From Branchiostoma floridae (taxonomy: Eukaryota > Chordata > Leptocardii > Amphioxiformes > Branchiostomatidae): a stretch of 58,480 nt of DNA. The DNA is taken from NCBI RefSeq assembly GCF_000003815.2, contig NC_049986.1, positions 4,135,855 to 4,194,334 on the forward strand. Direction: 5' to 3'. The position numbers and the translations under genes are program-made. The notes below the pieces were generated by a model. That model saw only the letters and a program-made list of their open reading frames with translations, did no database searches and was not told the DNA's origin. Below, in pieces: positions 1-12,302 of the stretch; the stretch's first letter is position 1, and every line of letters starts with the position of its first letter.

Positions 1-461
1 GATCGGTCTTCAAGACCCTGAATAATCCTCGCCCTAGATAGTTGTGGTCACCATAACTCTAGAACCTCTTCATGGATTGTAATGATATTTGGTACGTGGG
101 TAGTTGGTGGAAAGATGAAGGTCAGGGTCGATTTGGGGTCCCTTGGTGTGTGACCTTGGTACTGTAGCAGATTTTATTTGTATCTTTTGACCTGGATATG
201 CTATGATCTTGTTATATACACAGACGCAGGCAGCTATGTAGAGGGCTGTCTTACCATATGGTTACGTCTTGGCTGTGTTTTAGAAACCTTTTTAAGATGT
301 TGAGAGATTGACCCCCAGGGTCTTTCAGTGGTTTCTCAGTGATCTTCCAATGGTCGCTATGGTGAGATTTCGACCTGGTCACAACATTTTTGATGAGTAG
401 CGGTGATCGGTGAACAATCTGTCCAAGTTTTGATACTGAACGGTGTCCGGATCCATTATAG
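1..461. other. Intergenic DNA, probable old dispersed repeat
   Basis: No open frame of note and no recognised domain. The wording (an AACTCTAGAACCTC-like start and runs of 'aggtcagggtcg' type) resembles degenerate dispersed repeats of amphioxus-like genomes, but I see no terminal repeats here, so this is a weak impression only. Confidence 0.3.
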
Positions 462-830
462 GGCCATGTTGATTTGATTATATGGATAACATCCTCTGGG
501 AACCTCCAAAATTATGCGAGCGGGCGAATAAAGAAATGATTGGCCGAAATAAGCCTTCATTATGAAATCTAAGTGGTCTGTAAGTTAGGTTGAACAAATG
601 ACTGAGCACATATCATAGTATACTAAAAAGTGTCTTCATCATATGACCTAGTAATTGACGTTGGCGACGACATGTGTATCAGTTTTCAGGTAGTATTTGC
701 TATGTACGGCATATATTTGCTCATTTTATAACAGCTTTGTACAATGTACAAAATGGTTGAATTTCTTTTTTAACGGCCGAAAATTTATGCACACACGGAT
801 GTCATCCATATAATCCAATCAGCATGGCCA
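462..830. mobile_element. TIR DNA element, family A, complete copy
   Basis: About 33-bp terminal inverted repeats: the left end starts GGCCATGTTGATTTGATTA and the right end closes with CCAATCAGCATGGCC, its imperfect reverse complement. The 369-bp interior has no coding capacity, so it is a non-autonomous element. A related copy at about 33,277-34,433 carries nested insertions. A left-end fragment lies in RAD17 intron 2 (from about 41,385). Related end sequences occur near 49,413 and 52,500. No clear target duplication was found, so the superfamily is unassigned. Confidence 0.75.
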
Positions 831-934
831 GACTATACAAAAATTGGGCCTTACTGTTCTTGCCTGTCATCGGAGGTTCTCCATCGCCATGCTTGCCGAA
901 CCTGGAGTTCGGTTCTCAAACGCCTGTGATTGAC

Positions 935-1290
935 AAGTTTTATTGCAAATTCCTGCCCGTGGGCTAATTGCAGGTAACATAAAAGATTCAAACAGTGTAA
1001 GATACAATATCACAAGTGTCTACTCAAGTCTGAAAGCCAACTCTAGATTCTGGGTTATTGGGTTCGACTCCTTTTTCGGAGACAGTGGAAGACGAAAGAT
1101 CCCACCTCTTCTACTATGTGTGGGTTTTGTGATGTTAAAAGGAGAACTGTTTTCTTTTTGTCAGTGAATGTGAGGAAGTTTGGGTGGAATTTGATGACCT
1201 CTTTGAACAGCTCTTTTCTTTCTTGATTGTAGAAAGAGCAGTTTGACATAAAATGTGTTTCGTCTTGTTTGACGTACATTGTTTGCACGT
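935..1290 (-). mobile_element. 3' end of a non-LTR retrotransposon (LINE), 5'-truncated
   Basis: On the minus strand a frame at about 1,290-1,055 reads ...QDETHFMSNCSFYNQERKELF..., the cysteine/histidine tail typical of the end of a LINE reverse transcriptase polyprotein. It aligns with the longer copy near 52 kb (VEDELHFICQCSHYNSKRSKLF). The 3' UTR of both copies contains the same CTGCAATTAGCCC segment and closes with GCAATAAA, so they belong to one family. This copy is heavily 5'-truncated and cannot code for an active enzyme. Confidence 0.75.
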
Positions 1291-1608
1291 TCTTTCACAC
1301 ACGGATAGCCTCTTGTACCGCCCTCTGATTAAGCAGTAGCTACTCTAACCCTGTCCTCGTCTATCTACACCCCCGGATGATTAGCTATGATTGATCGACA
1401 AATGATTGATTGATACATTGGCTGCTGAATTGATGGACAACTTACTCCAAGTACGCACACAGGGGAACGTGCTCTTGGCAGGGTTACATTACAGTCAGAC
1501 AATATCGTCGTTGGGGCACGAGAGCAGGGCTATGTACCTTAAAGCCATGTGCCTGTACCTGTTCCTGTAGAATTGTTAAGGTACAGGTCTGGACCTAAAC
1601 GTCTGGTA

Positions 1609-1818
1609 ACGCTAGTTCACCTTTATCCGTTCGGTAACCTATTTCCGTTGCTTATAAAAACAAGGTATTTGGGGATATCACGTCGAAGGACGTTGGTTTC
1701 AAATTGCAATATTTTCAGTATATTGTAGTTTAAAACTACCACGACTTGATGTGCCTAAATACCCTGTTTTGAAAAACAACGGATATAGGTTACCCCACGG
1801 ATAAAGGTGAACTTGCGT
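1609..1818. mobile_element. Palindromic MITE, family B copy 1 (TA target site)
   Basis: The sequence is almost a full-length inverted repeat: it starts ACGCTAGTTCACCTTTATCCG and ends CGGATAAAGGTGAACTTGCGT, with further pairing between the AAGGTATTTGGG and CTAAATACCCT segments. Each end is flanked by TA, fitting a Tc1/mariner-type target duplication. No coding capacity. A second copy is at 2,265-2,476. Confidence 0.8.
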
Positions 1819-2264
1819 TATACCTGAACAAACTTAAGCCCAATGGCGGACATGACTAAAGATTAGTAAATTCTGTATCAAAGATGACAATTGTGACTCT
1901 CTTGCAATTAGAAAAAAGTTTTCTTAACTTGTAATTGAATAGACTAGTTTTGAGTTTCAAATATGCAAATCCTCATACAAATATGACGCTTTATCACTAA
2001 AATCAGTTGGTTCATGTGTAAATTACATATAACTGAAAAAACAACAAATTGTATACCTGTACGTAAAGTTTGTGTAGGTCAGGATATATCAACGACTCAA
2101 TCTGACTATTAGCAATTTTCCCTAACAATGAAGTTAACACGCAATGTGGAGAGAAGAATGCATGTCTTCAAGCTTGCGTCTAGAACTGGAATGTTAGCGA
2201 CCTGATTTGGCGTCATGATCACACGTGAGAGTAACCAGTGAGAATATGAAGTTAATTCTATCTA

Positions 2265-2476
2265 ACGCAAGTTCACCTTTATTCGCGGGGGACCTATATC
2301 CGTTGCTTTCAAAAAATGGTATTAAGGGACATTAAGTCGATGAATGGTGGTTTCAAACTGTAATATTTCGGAAATATTGCAAGTTGAAAACATAATCTGT
2401 CGACTTGATATCCCCAAATACCCCTTTTTTTAAAGCAACGGATATTGGTCACCCGCGAATAAAGGTAAACTACTGT
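2265..2476. mobile_element. Palindromic MITE, family B copy 2 (TA target site)
   Basis: Same architecture as the copy at 1,609-1,818: starts ACGCAAGTTCACCTTTATTCG, ends with GCGAATAAAGGTAAAC and a degraded terminus, flanked by TA on both sides. The central region is diverged from copy 1. Two copies within 700 bp may reflect local hopping or clustering. Confidence 0.78.
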
Positions 2477-2695
2477 TACAAGCCGAATCAAACATAATGG
2501 GCGTTTCCCGTTTAGCCTATCGTGCTAGCGGCTAGTTCCACGTATACCACGAGGTTATGTGACTAGTTATTTTCTCTACTTAGGACTTCGTGAACACGAA
2601 CACTTGATATAATAGGGTAATTTATTTAGGGCGAAAGAGACGTCCTTTGCAATGTATCCTATAGGCCTAACTCTTACCAAGAAGATTATAAAATT

Positions 2696-2850
2696 CTACG
2701 CGGTGGTTTTAAGTTCGCGGTAGCACCATGCACTGTTGTCTCTTACTCTAATGGAACAATATTCGTGGTGGTTTTAAGTTCGTGGTGAAGCGGCCACCGC
2801 GAAAACGGCAAACATTATACGACCGCGAAAGTTTCTGCATTTACAATATA
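2696..2850. repeat. GCGGTGGTTTTAAGTTCGCGGT-type dispersed/tandem repeat
   Basis: Contains two direct units beginning CGGTGGTTTTAAGTTCG and an inverted partner (GGCCACCGCGAAAAC), then an end reading TCTGCATTTACAATATA. The same units occur at 22,279-22,460 and 22,815-23,077, where the outer ends carry TACTGTAAAT / ATTTACAGTA. This looks like the right half of that inverted-repeat element. Confidence 0.7.
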
Positions 2851-4869
2851 TATAATATCTCAACATAACTTCCTTGCTCTGGTTCCATTGTGCTTCATTT
2901 TCAAGTACCTAAGCTTGAAAGTTCACGACAAAAAAATCAAATGAACAAAACTATCTACTAGACAATGATTTGAGTAATGCCATACTTTATTTCATTGATA
3001 AACCGGTTGTAATATATTTCTATTATTTTTGCCCAAACGTGCACATGCCCCGATTGGTTTATTCGGTGTTCCCCTGTGTGACTTGTTCTGGCTGGAGTGA
3101 CCTGGCGAGCAGGGGGACCGGAGTGACAAATTACTCGCCTGAGCACACGTCCCCATTGCCGAGACTTCTGAAAGGTTTCCACGTGCTCACAGGACAGAAT
3201 TTATCATAAGTTAAAAGAATGTTTGGGGCGAAAGGGTCTAAATATTTGGACAAAAACAAAGCCCTACAACTCGCGGGTGGTAGCCTTTGTTGAATGGTAT
3301 CGGTTAAGTAATCTAAGTACGGCTAAACAGTTGTCCATCAGCGGGCATTGCATTTTCATAGTGGTGTCCCTAAGCACTTCGATGCTATCTGTGTTTGGCT
3401 CGTGTACCTTGAGATCTTATCGCTTAGGTTCGTGCAAAGTCGGGCCTCGCGGCGGAGGTATTACAACAGCGGGCTACACGCACGGGGCGCTCGGAAAGAG
3501 GCCGTAATATCCGTCCTCGGTAGCTGCTAAAGAATTCTAATTGCAAATGCCTTTAGCCGCACATTAGTGCCAGCGCACCCGGTGTGACCACAGGGTACCT
3601 GGGGGTCTTTGTTGGCATTCGATGGGTGCCTTTACGCTGATCGCTTTAAAATGGCCAGATAAGTTTCTTTTCTCGGCGGCGATCAATCTTCTGGAGTTGT
3701 TTTAGCTAGCGAGACATCCGTGTCTGAATTGGAACAAGTAGTTTCGGTCCCCGGGGCTTTTTTGTTGCTCCACGGTCCCAGTGAAAAATATTCGGGCAAG
3801 CGAATTGGTTGGAGCGCCACAAAGGAGAGTCAATAACACGCCGAACAAACGACATGTCGGAAATGAAAAGCCCGGGTTCATTTACACACAAGCTGAGGGG
3901 CAGCCACCTTAAACTTTAATTTCGCTGGCGTACAAAAGCCTCTATTGGCACATTCCGCACTTACATCTCTTGTTATCGGTAGAAACCAGAGAGACTGACA
4001 CATTAGCGTTCAGAAATAAACAATCCCATGCCAGAGGACACAAAACCTCCATCGCGAGTGCATAACAAACAGTCGCTTAAGTTCCAGCTGACAAACGCTC
4101 ATGAAAGAGGAGTGACCCTGGGCCGCTGTCAGTGTTCACTAGCTCGGGTTTCTCTGACCGTGTGTGGCAAATGTAGGACAAAACCACCAACTTCCCCCGG
4201 AATAACACAAACAAAACCGACACAGTGTACCGTAACAACCCGGTGTATTTAATTCACCAATAGAGTAACAACAGAACTACCCCGAACAGTAAACCATGCT
4301 CCAACCACTCGTCATGTAGAGAGAGAGCCTGGCTACATACATGATACATGTACAGCATGTCTTCCTCAAGAAAGACAGCATTTCCTTTTAAGAAAATGGG
4401 CTAAGCTTACACCCGGTCTCATGTATGTCAGCACCAGACTATAACAACCTTCCAGAAATTAATCAATAGAGACACGAAGTTGCAGATAAGGCTTCGACAC
4501 ACGATACTTTGCTTCAGTCTGTCAAAACAATCGAGTAGTAGTTTGCTCGTGTCATTCCCATATGCTAGCTGGGTGCCAGATGCTGAGGCGTACATGATAA
4601 TATTAAACAACGATCACAGGTATTAAAAGCAAGTAGAGATACAGAAATGTCAAATTTACGTCTACATAATCTCTATATACAGCAGAACGTACAACAGTAC
4701 TATAATGGTGAAATTCACAGTGGAAACAACATCATGAAAGCTCGTCTCTTGCAATCGCCATGCCCCCTCCCCTTCTCACAGCGTCAGCATGTAGTAGATG
4801 TTGTAGAGTAGAATAGCTTAATGATATAATCTTTTTTATATGTATGAATCACTACAAGCTGGTGTTATG
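2851..4869. other. Intergenic DNA downstream of LMO4, no gene seen
   Basis: Only short open frames occur, none with a recognised motif or good exon boundaries. No clear transposon ends were found. A short reverse-strand AATAAA (2,986-2,991) is present but is far from any stop codon. Confidence 0.5.
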
Positions 4870-4874
4870 CTGAA

Positions 4875-4880
4875 TTTATT
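4875..4880 (-). terminator. Candidate poly(A) signal for LMO4
   Basis: First reverse-strand AATAAA met downstream of the LMO4 stop at 5,812, giving a 3' UTR of roughly 0.9 kb. Vertebrate LMO4 has a long 3' UTR, so the length is plausible. No downstream GU-rich element was verified; later signals are possible. Confidence 0.35.
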
Positions 4881-5811
4881 TTTGTATATAATATTCCGCT
4901 TTGTAGGAGAGAGGGAGGGGGGCAGGGCGAGTCCAGATTGATGACGAGAATGGTGGAGTAATTCCACGGGGTCCCACAACAACGCCTGGTCATTATGACG
5001 AATTACCGTAACACAACCTTGACATATGCTCAGCAACATTAGATGTAAAAGACACCATTTTGAAGCCACATATCTGTACACGATAAGTTAAGGCAGCAAA
5101 CAGTTCACATACTGAAGGTATCAATGGTGTTTACATGGGCTGTGATACCCGCCAAATGTATTCCATCTTTGACCCATGTGTTATAACACTTTGCAGATTT
5201 GGACATGATGTAGAGAACGTCGGTGTGAAATAGCCTTCAAACTGTCGAGCGTGGAACTGGTCGCCATCGAGCACATGCATAACTAGCGCTTTTTAAAATT
5301 CAGTCCAACGTGTCACGTCAAAAAAATAAATATCTTCCGCAATCTTGCTTGGCAAAGAGGACCGTTGGAATTTCAAAAAAACATCCCAAACTGACCACTG
5401 TCAATTGCATCAACAGGTCTGTGTGGTAAGATATAAAAGCTCGTCAATGTACACTGCCATTTCTTGTCTTGATATGTCAGGTGCCAATTTAGGGTAATGG
5501 GCCCGGAATAGCTGTACATTTTTACAATGTCTGTACATAGAATTAGGGCAGTCAATCCATCTTGCTGCCAGCCGTGCATGTACAAGTATGTCGGGACATT
5601 TTCAACTCGTGCCCTTATAGTTTTTAGTCCTTGGTAGCGTGCAAACGGCAGTAATATATATATACAAACAGGCAATTGTATTGTCTTTTTTAGCAATGGT
5701 AAACACAACTTGCTTTCTTTTCCTGCTGGCTGCGTCACCTCGTAAGTATGAAAGTACCCCTCGAGGAGTAGGGGGGTATATCCTCATGCATCGAGGGGGT
5801 TCCCAGACTCC

Positions 5812-5820
5812 TCAGCAGAC
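5812..5820 (-). other. LMO4: LMO4 terminal coding micro-segment (Val-Cys-stop)
   Basis: On the minus strand a pyrimidine-rich tract ending ACCCCCCTAG is followed directly by GTCTGCTGA. Joined to the donor at 6,989/6,988 (CATAAG then gtaagg) in phase 0, it gives ...PQHK-VC-stop, the exact vertebrate C-terminal dipeptide. The exon continues as 3' UTR below 5,812. It is too short to be found by open-frame searches. Confidence 0.88.
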
Positions 5821-8800
5821 CTAGGGGGGTAGAACATAAGGAAACGTTAGAGATAGCACGGTACGCTAAAGCATGCTTTTAAAATGTAACGTTTGGAGCA
5901 AGCAGATGCTTGGAGCAAGCTCCGCCGGTACCATGGCAACCCGTCTTTAGTTTAAACACGTCGTAAATTGACTGCAACCCGAGCTCTGTAATGGTATGGG
6001 CCGCCGTAGAGCTACTTTTAAATGGGTAAACCCGGGTAAGTTTGCCGTGCAGAGCCGACCCAGCTTCTTAATCTCATTCGATGCTTGTACAGCATTCGAC
6101 TTTGCCCCACCCCTCGTGCATTAGCCAGTCTAAACATGCATTACACCAGGGTGGGAAATAAGGGTAGCCAGATAACCACTAATTAATTTATCCGATTACA
6201 ATGTGGAGGAATTACATCACTTAGGAAATTGGAGTTTTTATCTTCCGGTCTGCGGATAGACTTTACAAGACGTCAGGAAATATTCATCTCTCTTCATGTC
6301 AATTTTCCCCCAAAACTGACACCACCGCAATAAACTATGGATTAGACCTGCACTTTGCGATATTGATTCAGCCACGGCACACTTGGCCTGTATTACAAAT
6401 AACGGAAATTACGGCAAATTAAATAACTTCGTTTCCAGCTTGTTTACCCGTGGTCGGCCTAGAAATTACACTTTGATGCACGGATTAGGGAGAGAACCCA
6501 GCCCGGGTATTTGCGAAATTACAGGCGCCCCTGTCCTATTGGGGTTACATGCATTCTCAATTTATTTTTGAAGCGAAGAATGTAATTTAGTTTGGTACAT
6601 CTTAAACAAACAGAGCGGTGATTGCATGCGGCTCGAGCGGCATACCAACTAGATGGGACATTTGGAGAGTGGATACATCCTGCGGTGTTTATTTTTGAAG
6701 CTCGGACCGGGAGCTACACCCTCTCCTTCCATTCCTGACATATCCCTGTGGAGTGGCGGGATCGTGACAGTGCCACGGAACGGGACCCAGTGGGGAGGGG
6801 GGAATAACACCTCATCCACCCTGACTTTGGCTTCCACAGGCAACCTTTCACACCTGCCCGCGTCACTTATTGCTGTGGTCCCGTCCAAATCCCACTGCCG
6901 GCTCCGCCAATCCGCCGCGCCGTGCACAAGATAACAATGCTTCCTAAATTGAAATTGTAGCAGTAATTGGCTTGGTCGATTGCCTTACCTTATGCTGTGG
7001 CCGGAGGCCCTGGGTTGGGGGACCTTCCGCCGCTCCCTTTAACAGATTGGTCCCGTCCTGTTCACAGAATATCCTCCCATTCACGAAGTGGTATCTGGGA
7101 AAACACGAGAGGAGAGATATAAATGTCAGAGCATGGTTCAACTGACAAACAGTTCCTCGGTGACGAGGGGGGAAGCCGAGATCGTGCCACGGGTCGATCC
7201 GACTCGTGAAAAGCAGATAGCCTTTAAAATTGATGTCAAGAACAAATAGTTCCCCTCTGACTGAACCCAACCCGCCCCGCCGATCCCGAGGGGTGAGATC
7301 GCCGCCCCGAGTGCCTACCGCTACTCGTGATCCGTAGTGGAATCAATTTGTTTTTCCTCTGACAAAAATGGCTACAGTAGCTGTACGGGAGTGCACGGAC
7401 CGCTAGCCTGGTCTCATTTCACACCCGGTATCCCCGCTCCCGAAGGGCGGTACGTGACATTACCGGCGGTGCGACCGGGACGGGTCACCCTTACGGGCGG
7501 CGTGGCAGCACCGTGTCGCCGTCAGCACTCCAACACGAGATAGGAGAGAACTGGTGGCGTGAACCATGAAATTAAAGGGGGAGATTAATGCCACTGAAAA
7601 TCAATCACGGCAACAATAGAACAACTGATTGGGAATGATACGACAAAAATTGGTTCCAGTAATCAGTTCTGGCGTCGTAGTGTTACATCTCTTCAAATTG
7701 TGTACGTGGACTTGGTTAAATCACCTCGGTGAACTCGCTACCAAGGCTGGGCCAATATTTCATTAAATCATACACTGCTATATTACTCTGTTAATACAAT
7801 TACCAGGAAATGATTTCTCGTGCTTCTAAAAAAACGGTTTACTTTATCGCGGCCCGACCGTGGAGTGGTCTAAATTAACAAATGCCAAAGTGACACGGAG
7901 AATTTCTACACAAACATTTCTAACCCCCATCCTCGCCTAGTCTGTTGGACAGGACTTTCTCAAACTTTGTAGCTATTTCCATGGTCCTGCGGTCAGCCCT
8001 GGCATGTATGCAGTCGCTCACCTCGGAGAAATGTTCCTCCATGTATAAACTGATTGCAAAGTTGTTAATAAACGCGGTTACACCGCGGTGATACCCCGAT
8101 GTGATAAAATGATACACAGACCAATGATTTGCATGGCGAGTTCTCGCTGCCCCCCTTTTTTCCGGAGGACTCTAATATTACCACGGGCCGCAGTGCACTT
8201 CAATATTATATTAAAGGCAAATATCTCATAAGTCTTCATATACCCATGGGGACGCCAGGTAGCACTCTATTCTATGCCTTTAATAAATCAGAAACAGTAC
8301 ACCTTTGCCTAATTGCTTCCTAGGTGCATAGGTTATTGACGTGCGTTAGATGCGAGTGTTCATTACCAAGGCCGACAATTCCCTAAACCTCGCGCCACGT
8401 TAGCCTTTCCCGTTTTTGTGTGCCAGTGGAGGGATGGCTCGAGAAAAAAGGGATCAAATCATGTAACAAGGTGGGCTCAGAGGACTGGCAATTCTTTTAT
8501 TCAGCTTACAGCATTTGCTCGGCGTTGAGATGCCAAATGCCAGCCCATTTACAGCTTTTTGCCGTAATCCCAGCACATTTGGGGCTCAAAGCCAGGGGAA
8601 ACATTGTTTTAAATGTTAAGTACCGCCACTCCGAGGAGACTAAAAACCTCGTGATTATATGGTAAATGGAAAGTGCTTTTTAGAGAGGGTTTGTATGGGG
8701 GAAACACGCACCTGTCTCCAGGTGACAGCTGGTAGCGGCAGGTGAAACAGGTGAAACACTTGACGTGGTAGACGTTGCCCTGCGTTCGCATGACGAACTC

Positions 8801-11800
8801 GTTGGCTGGGATGGATTGTCCGCATGCGTTACAGGCCCCACTCGCACCGAACAGGCTGAAAAACAACAACAACACGTGGTGTTAACATTTAAGCACGAAA
8901 CAATCTGAAAACAACAACAACACGTGTTTACAACAGACTGCTTTTGTGAATACAGCAAGAAACAAAATCAAAATTTGAAAAAAATGGGCTTCGGCTGAAA
9001 GATAGCCTGGTTAACCCCAGCCCGATCTCAAAGTATCTATCGTGCAGGGTAGATATTTTTTAGATCGCGCTGGAGTATGGTATCCAGGCTAGCTAAAGAC
9101 ACCCTTTGCTTTCGGTTTCAGACCATCAGTAGACCATATGTCTTATCAATTTTATATGACACCGATTACACACAGTGACTTAAATATTGTCGAGCAATTA
9201 AGTTCACTCATTCATTCATATGGACATATTAAAGAGTCTCAATCAAACTATGTAGTCATGAGATGGAAAGTTGGTGTATCCAATTTGAGACGAAGCGACA
9301 ATCTCTCACTACTCATTACAACGTGCTCTCTACAAGTCTCTGAGTACACGAGTTTCCTGACTTTAGAAGACAGCATTTGTCAGGATTTGGAGCTAAAACT
9401 CGGGCCCGCCACCAAAGTGACAGAATTGAAAGCCTAAAATGCGACCACTTCATCACGCCTGCTTAAATCGGCCACAGGAGTCTTCCTGGTAACTTTGGGT
9501 CTCTGAGAACATGTCTTGGGACGAGTTAAAAGACACAGGGGTGGAGACTTACCCATCGAGTGCTCGTTAAAGACACATTCTTCGAGCACAACGACTTGAA
9601 GTTGACGGAGAAGTTGGCCGCTTTAGTATCAAACGTGGCAGGCAGGTTAAATGTGCTGTTAGCGGGAACGTTTGTGTTTATTCCTGATTAATCCTGAATC
9701 CCTGCACCGCTGACATACTCTAAATGTTCGCCTAACTGTGCACAAATCGCCTCATATGTCATGATACACATTTTAAACAAGTCTGAGTCATCTTTACGTA
9801 AACTATAACTGAAAATGCAGGATCGGAGAATCAAGAAAGATTTTGCAACTAAGAAAAAAGGGGCAGGTACTTTTAAACTTTTTGGCTTCTCTTTGTAAGA
9901 CATTAGAAATGGTTGTGAATAGTGAATGCCCTTTCTAGTTCACGTAGACCTTTCGCGGAACGTTTGGCATAGATGGAGGCTGAAAGAATTGTTAAACACT
10001 GTGTTAGTGACCTCTCGAAATAGCCACAGGCACATCGGTTTCGTGTCGTGTTTGTATTCCTGGGGGGTGGGCAAAACACATAGAGATAATCCATTGTTTT
10101 CTTCGGCTCGGTAAATTAATTCACATTAGTTTTCACACGTGTTTCCCCACCGCTGTGTGTGTGTGGAATCAGAGCAAGCTGTTCGGCACAGCTGACCAAG
10201 GTCTGTAATCTGGCGTGCTATACCAACAATGTACACACCTACATATACAACACTCCTGTCTTGTCCTTTTTGCCTGGTTTACACTACTGAATACGTGCGG
10301 AAATCCTTCACAACCGAAACAGTCGCCCTTTCCGCTGTATCAGTGAGGGAACTGAGCGTTCAAGAGTTGCTTCCTCTACCAAACAGACTTGGTAATCATA
10401 TCTCCAAGTACTGTAGGCCTGTAGTTTCAGCTGATTTAGATGTATAAAGTGGGACATACCGAGATGGCTTGTATCAGTCAACCCCCCTTATTCTGTCAGG
10501 CACTTAGAGAACGGGCTGCCAAATGGATAGGACGTAAAACCGAGCTTTAAGTACACCGTGCATTGAGGTGCACTTACCCAAGACCTTAAGATTCCCTTCC
10601 TCTAAAAGACACGTTCTCCCTCTCTCTCAGTTTAAAAGCCGTTATGGCGCAAAAAGCCTGAGCTCAGCAGCGAACCTTAAGACTTTAAAAGTGTTGCATG
10701 AGGGCTCTCTCCTCCTCGGTGAAAGCTCCGAGTTCCCGCTGTTAATTTCCAGCCCACTAAAAGCAGACAGTGAATGTAGCAAAATGGAGGAGGAAATGTA
10801 TCTCTGAGAAGCGGGGCAGAATGAGAGTTTGCATTAGGCTAAGTGCCATAGAGAGCAGGATAAATAACACAGGCAACTGAAGTGCACTTTTGGGCCGCTA
10901 TCATGCACGTCGGATCTCCTGTTTTTAAAAGCTATATTGCTTAAATGTAAAACTTGGGCAAGAGGGAGAAAGGTCGGCGGTAATGACCTTCCTATAAAAG
11001 TTATAGTTTAAGAGCCTTTAAAAGGCCTGGGACCCGCGGTAAGAGGATGCCCTCCACAGTGAATGTAAACCACCGCGGAGGGTCACCATACTTTGAAGTT
11101 GTACCATCGATTGAGTGAAATGTGACGCATATTTGCTTCCACCGATTCAGGCCCAGCACTTAGAGGATGCACCGCGTAGGCTCAGGAGTATTTCCCTCGC
11201 TTAGCTCTGAATGTCAACCATCGAGCCGAATGGAAATGTAACGCTGCACTTAGATACACTTTGATGGAGGTCTAAAGAAGGGCGAATCCGCAGAAGACCA
11301 AGGGACCTTTCATTGTGGATTGTCTCTCAAGCCTCGTCTGGAGAAAACACCTCGCCAAAAATTCGTCCACAAGGGCGCAGCCACTTTCATATCCGTAATG
11401 GGTGTAATTTGGTCCACTTCACTCCAATTACTCCACGAACCATTAGACCCTCTTTCTTCTCCCAGATTAAAATGATCAAAGATACGTGTACTCATTTCAT
11501 GAGATATAATGGAAAGTACATCAATCCCGTGCCCATAACTCGGGGGCAATTATTATGTGTGGGAATATTACCCAGGTTAATGTACATTTTAACTTGCACA
11601 ACCACGTAAATGCATACCCCGCCATTTCTCCTCATTACTGGAAACAAGATTTATTTAATTTATCTCCCATTTCCCCGCTAAGGTTGATTGGTGCGGGAGA
11701 CTTTGCCTTCTCGCATTAGGGCCGGGGAAATGGGATATGGAGTACGTAGATGTGTTTCTACATGCTTGCTTTGAAAGCCTGACACATATGTGAATCGGAG

Positions 11801-12302
11801 AGTCCCATTTGGGGCTCGGGTTGACACTCAAAAGTGGCAGTGAGCGGCGTAATTTTTCTGAGTGTTGAGGGATCACAACGGCTGGCAGGGCGAATTACGA
11901 AAGGCACCCATCATGCAGTGAATATCCTTCATGCTTGCCGAGCACCCTCGCCCGCCATGCATCATGATCAGCGTAGCGGGCTGTCCGTATAAACAAGCGG
12001 GCAGTCGGGGTGTGTTTGTGCGTGCCTTATCGCGCTCTACAACACGTTCGTAGCTGGCAAATTATGACCCCTCCAAAACCATTATTAACCCAGCGGACTA
12101 CCCACCGTATGTAGTCGGTCTTGCACAGGATCATGCCGGCCTTAGAGAAGCAGGAACTGCCGATGTCGCCGAGCTGGGCCTGGCAGCACGAGCACTTGAG
12201 GCACGCCACATGCCAGTAGCGGTCCAGGGCGTGCAGAAGGAACCGGTCGCCGATTTTGCCGCCGCAGCCGGCGCATTTCTTGACGGAGCCGTTGTCGGTC
12301 AT
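5812..12302 (-). CDS. LMO4: LIM-only protein LMO4 (four coding exons)
   Basis: A two-LIM-domain nuclear adaptor with no homeodomain. In vertebrates it binds LDB1/CLIM and other regulators and competes with LIM-homeodomain proteins. Coding exons on the minus strand: 12302-12106, 8855-8712, 7094-6989 and 5820-5812; all junctions have AG/GT signals and phases 2, 2, 0. The product is 151 aa, against 165 in human. Zinc ligands of LIM1 are C10, C13, H31, C34, C37, C40, C60, D63; of LIM2 C74, C77, H96, C99, C102, C105, C124, D127. Blocks such as CAGCGGKI and CSCCQAQLGDIG are near-identical to human, and the end PQHKVC corresponds to human PDQKVC. The start is uncertain: the frame is open upstream to an acceptor at 12,347, so a further 5' coding exon could lie in or beyond the gap. 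Introns are 3.25, 1.6 and 1.2 kb. Confidence 0.95.
5821..6988 (-). other. LMO4 intron 3
   Basis: Bounded by gtaagg and a cccctag acceptor. Contains overlapping chance frames near 6,650-6,930 on both strands, with no recognised domain. If the intron were retained, the LMO4 frame would run 14 further codons (VRQSTKPITATISI) to a stop at 6,944. Confidence 0.6.
7095..8711 (-). other. LMO4 intron 2
   Basis: Donor gtgcgt, acceptor ttttcccag. No gene or transposon end was identified within it; GC content is uneven, with a CpG-containing stretch at 7,250-7,530. Confidence 0.55.
8856..12105 (-). other. LMO4 intron 1
   Basis: Donor gtgggt at 12,105 and acceptor gtttttcag at 8,856. Holds one small MITE (9,003-9,091). 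The rest has no recognised repeat or gene; its frames of 60-100 codons lack motifs. Homeodomain-type AT-rich cores are scattered through it. Confidence 0.55.
9003..9091. mobile_element. Short MITE with TAG...CTA ends
   Basis: 89 bp with inverted ends TAGCCTGGTTAACC and GGTATCCAGGCTA and an inner AGCCCGATCT / AGATCGCGCT pairing. Flanks GCTGAAAGA and GCTAAAGAC look like a 9-bp target duplication damaged by one deletion, matching the 9-bp duplications of the related elements at 18.5, 29.7, 33.4 and 34.8 kb. Confidence 0.6.

Noticed and set aside
1055-1075. GGTTCGACTCC, a tRNA B-box-like word
   Set aside because: No matching A box, acceptor stem or cloverleaf could be formed; it lies within a LINE fragment.
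6649-6934. Overlapping 92- and 93-codon frames on opposite strands
   Set aside because: They lie within LMO4 intron 3, show no motif and are typical of a GC-richer stretch open on both strands.
7095-7270. Extension of LMO4 exon 3 upstream as one long frame
   Set aside because: The frame includes intron sequence; the acceptor ttttcccag at 7,095 and the phase with exon 2 give the correct LIM2 join (GDR-YHF).
8560-8600. GTAATCCCAGCACATTTGG, resembling a primate Alu phrase
   Set aside because: An isolated match of under 20 bases; the surrounding sequence has no SINE structure and the genome is not primate.
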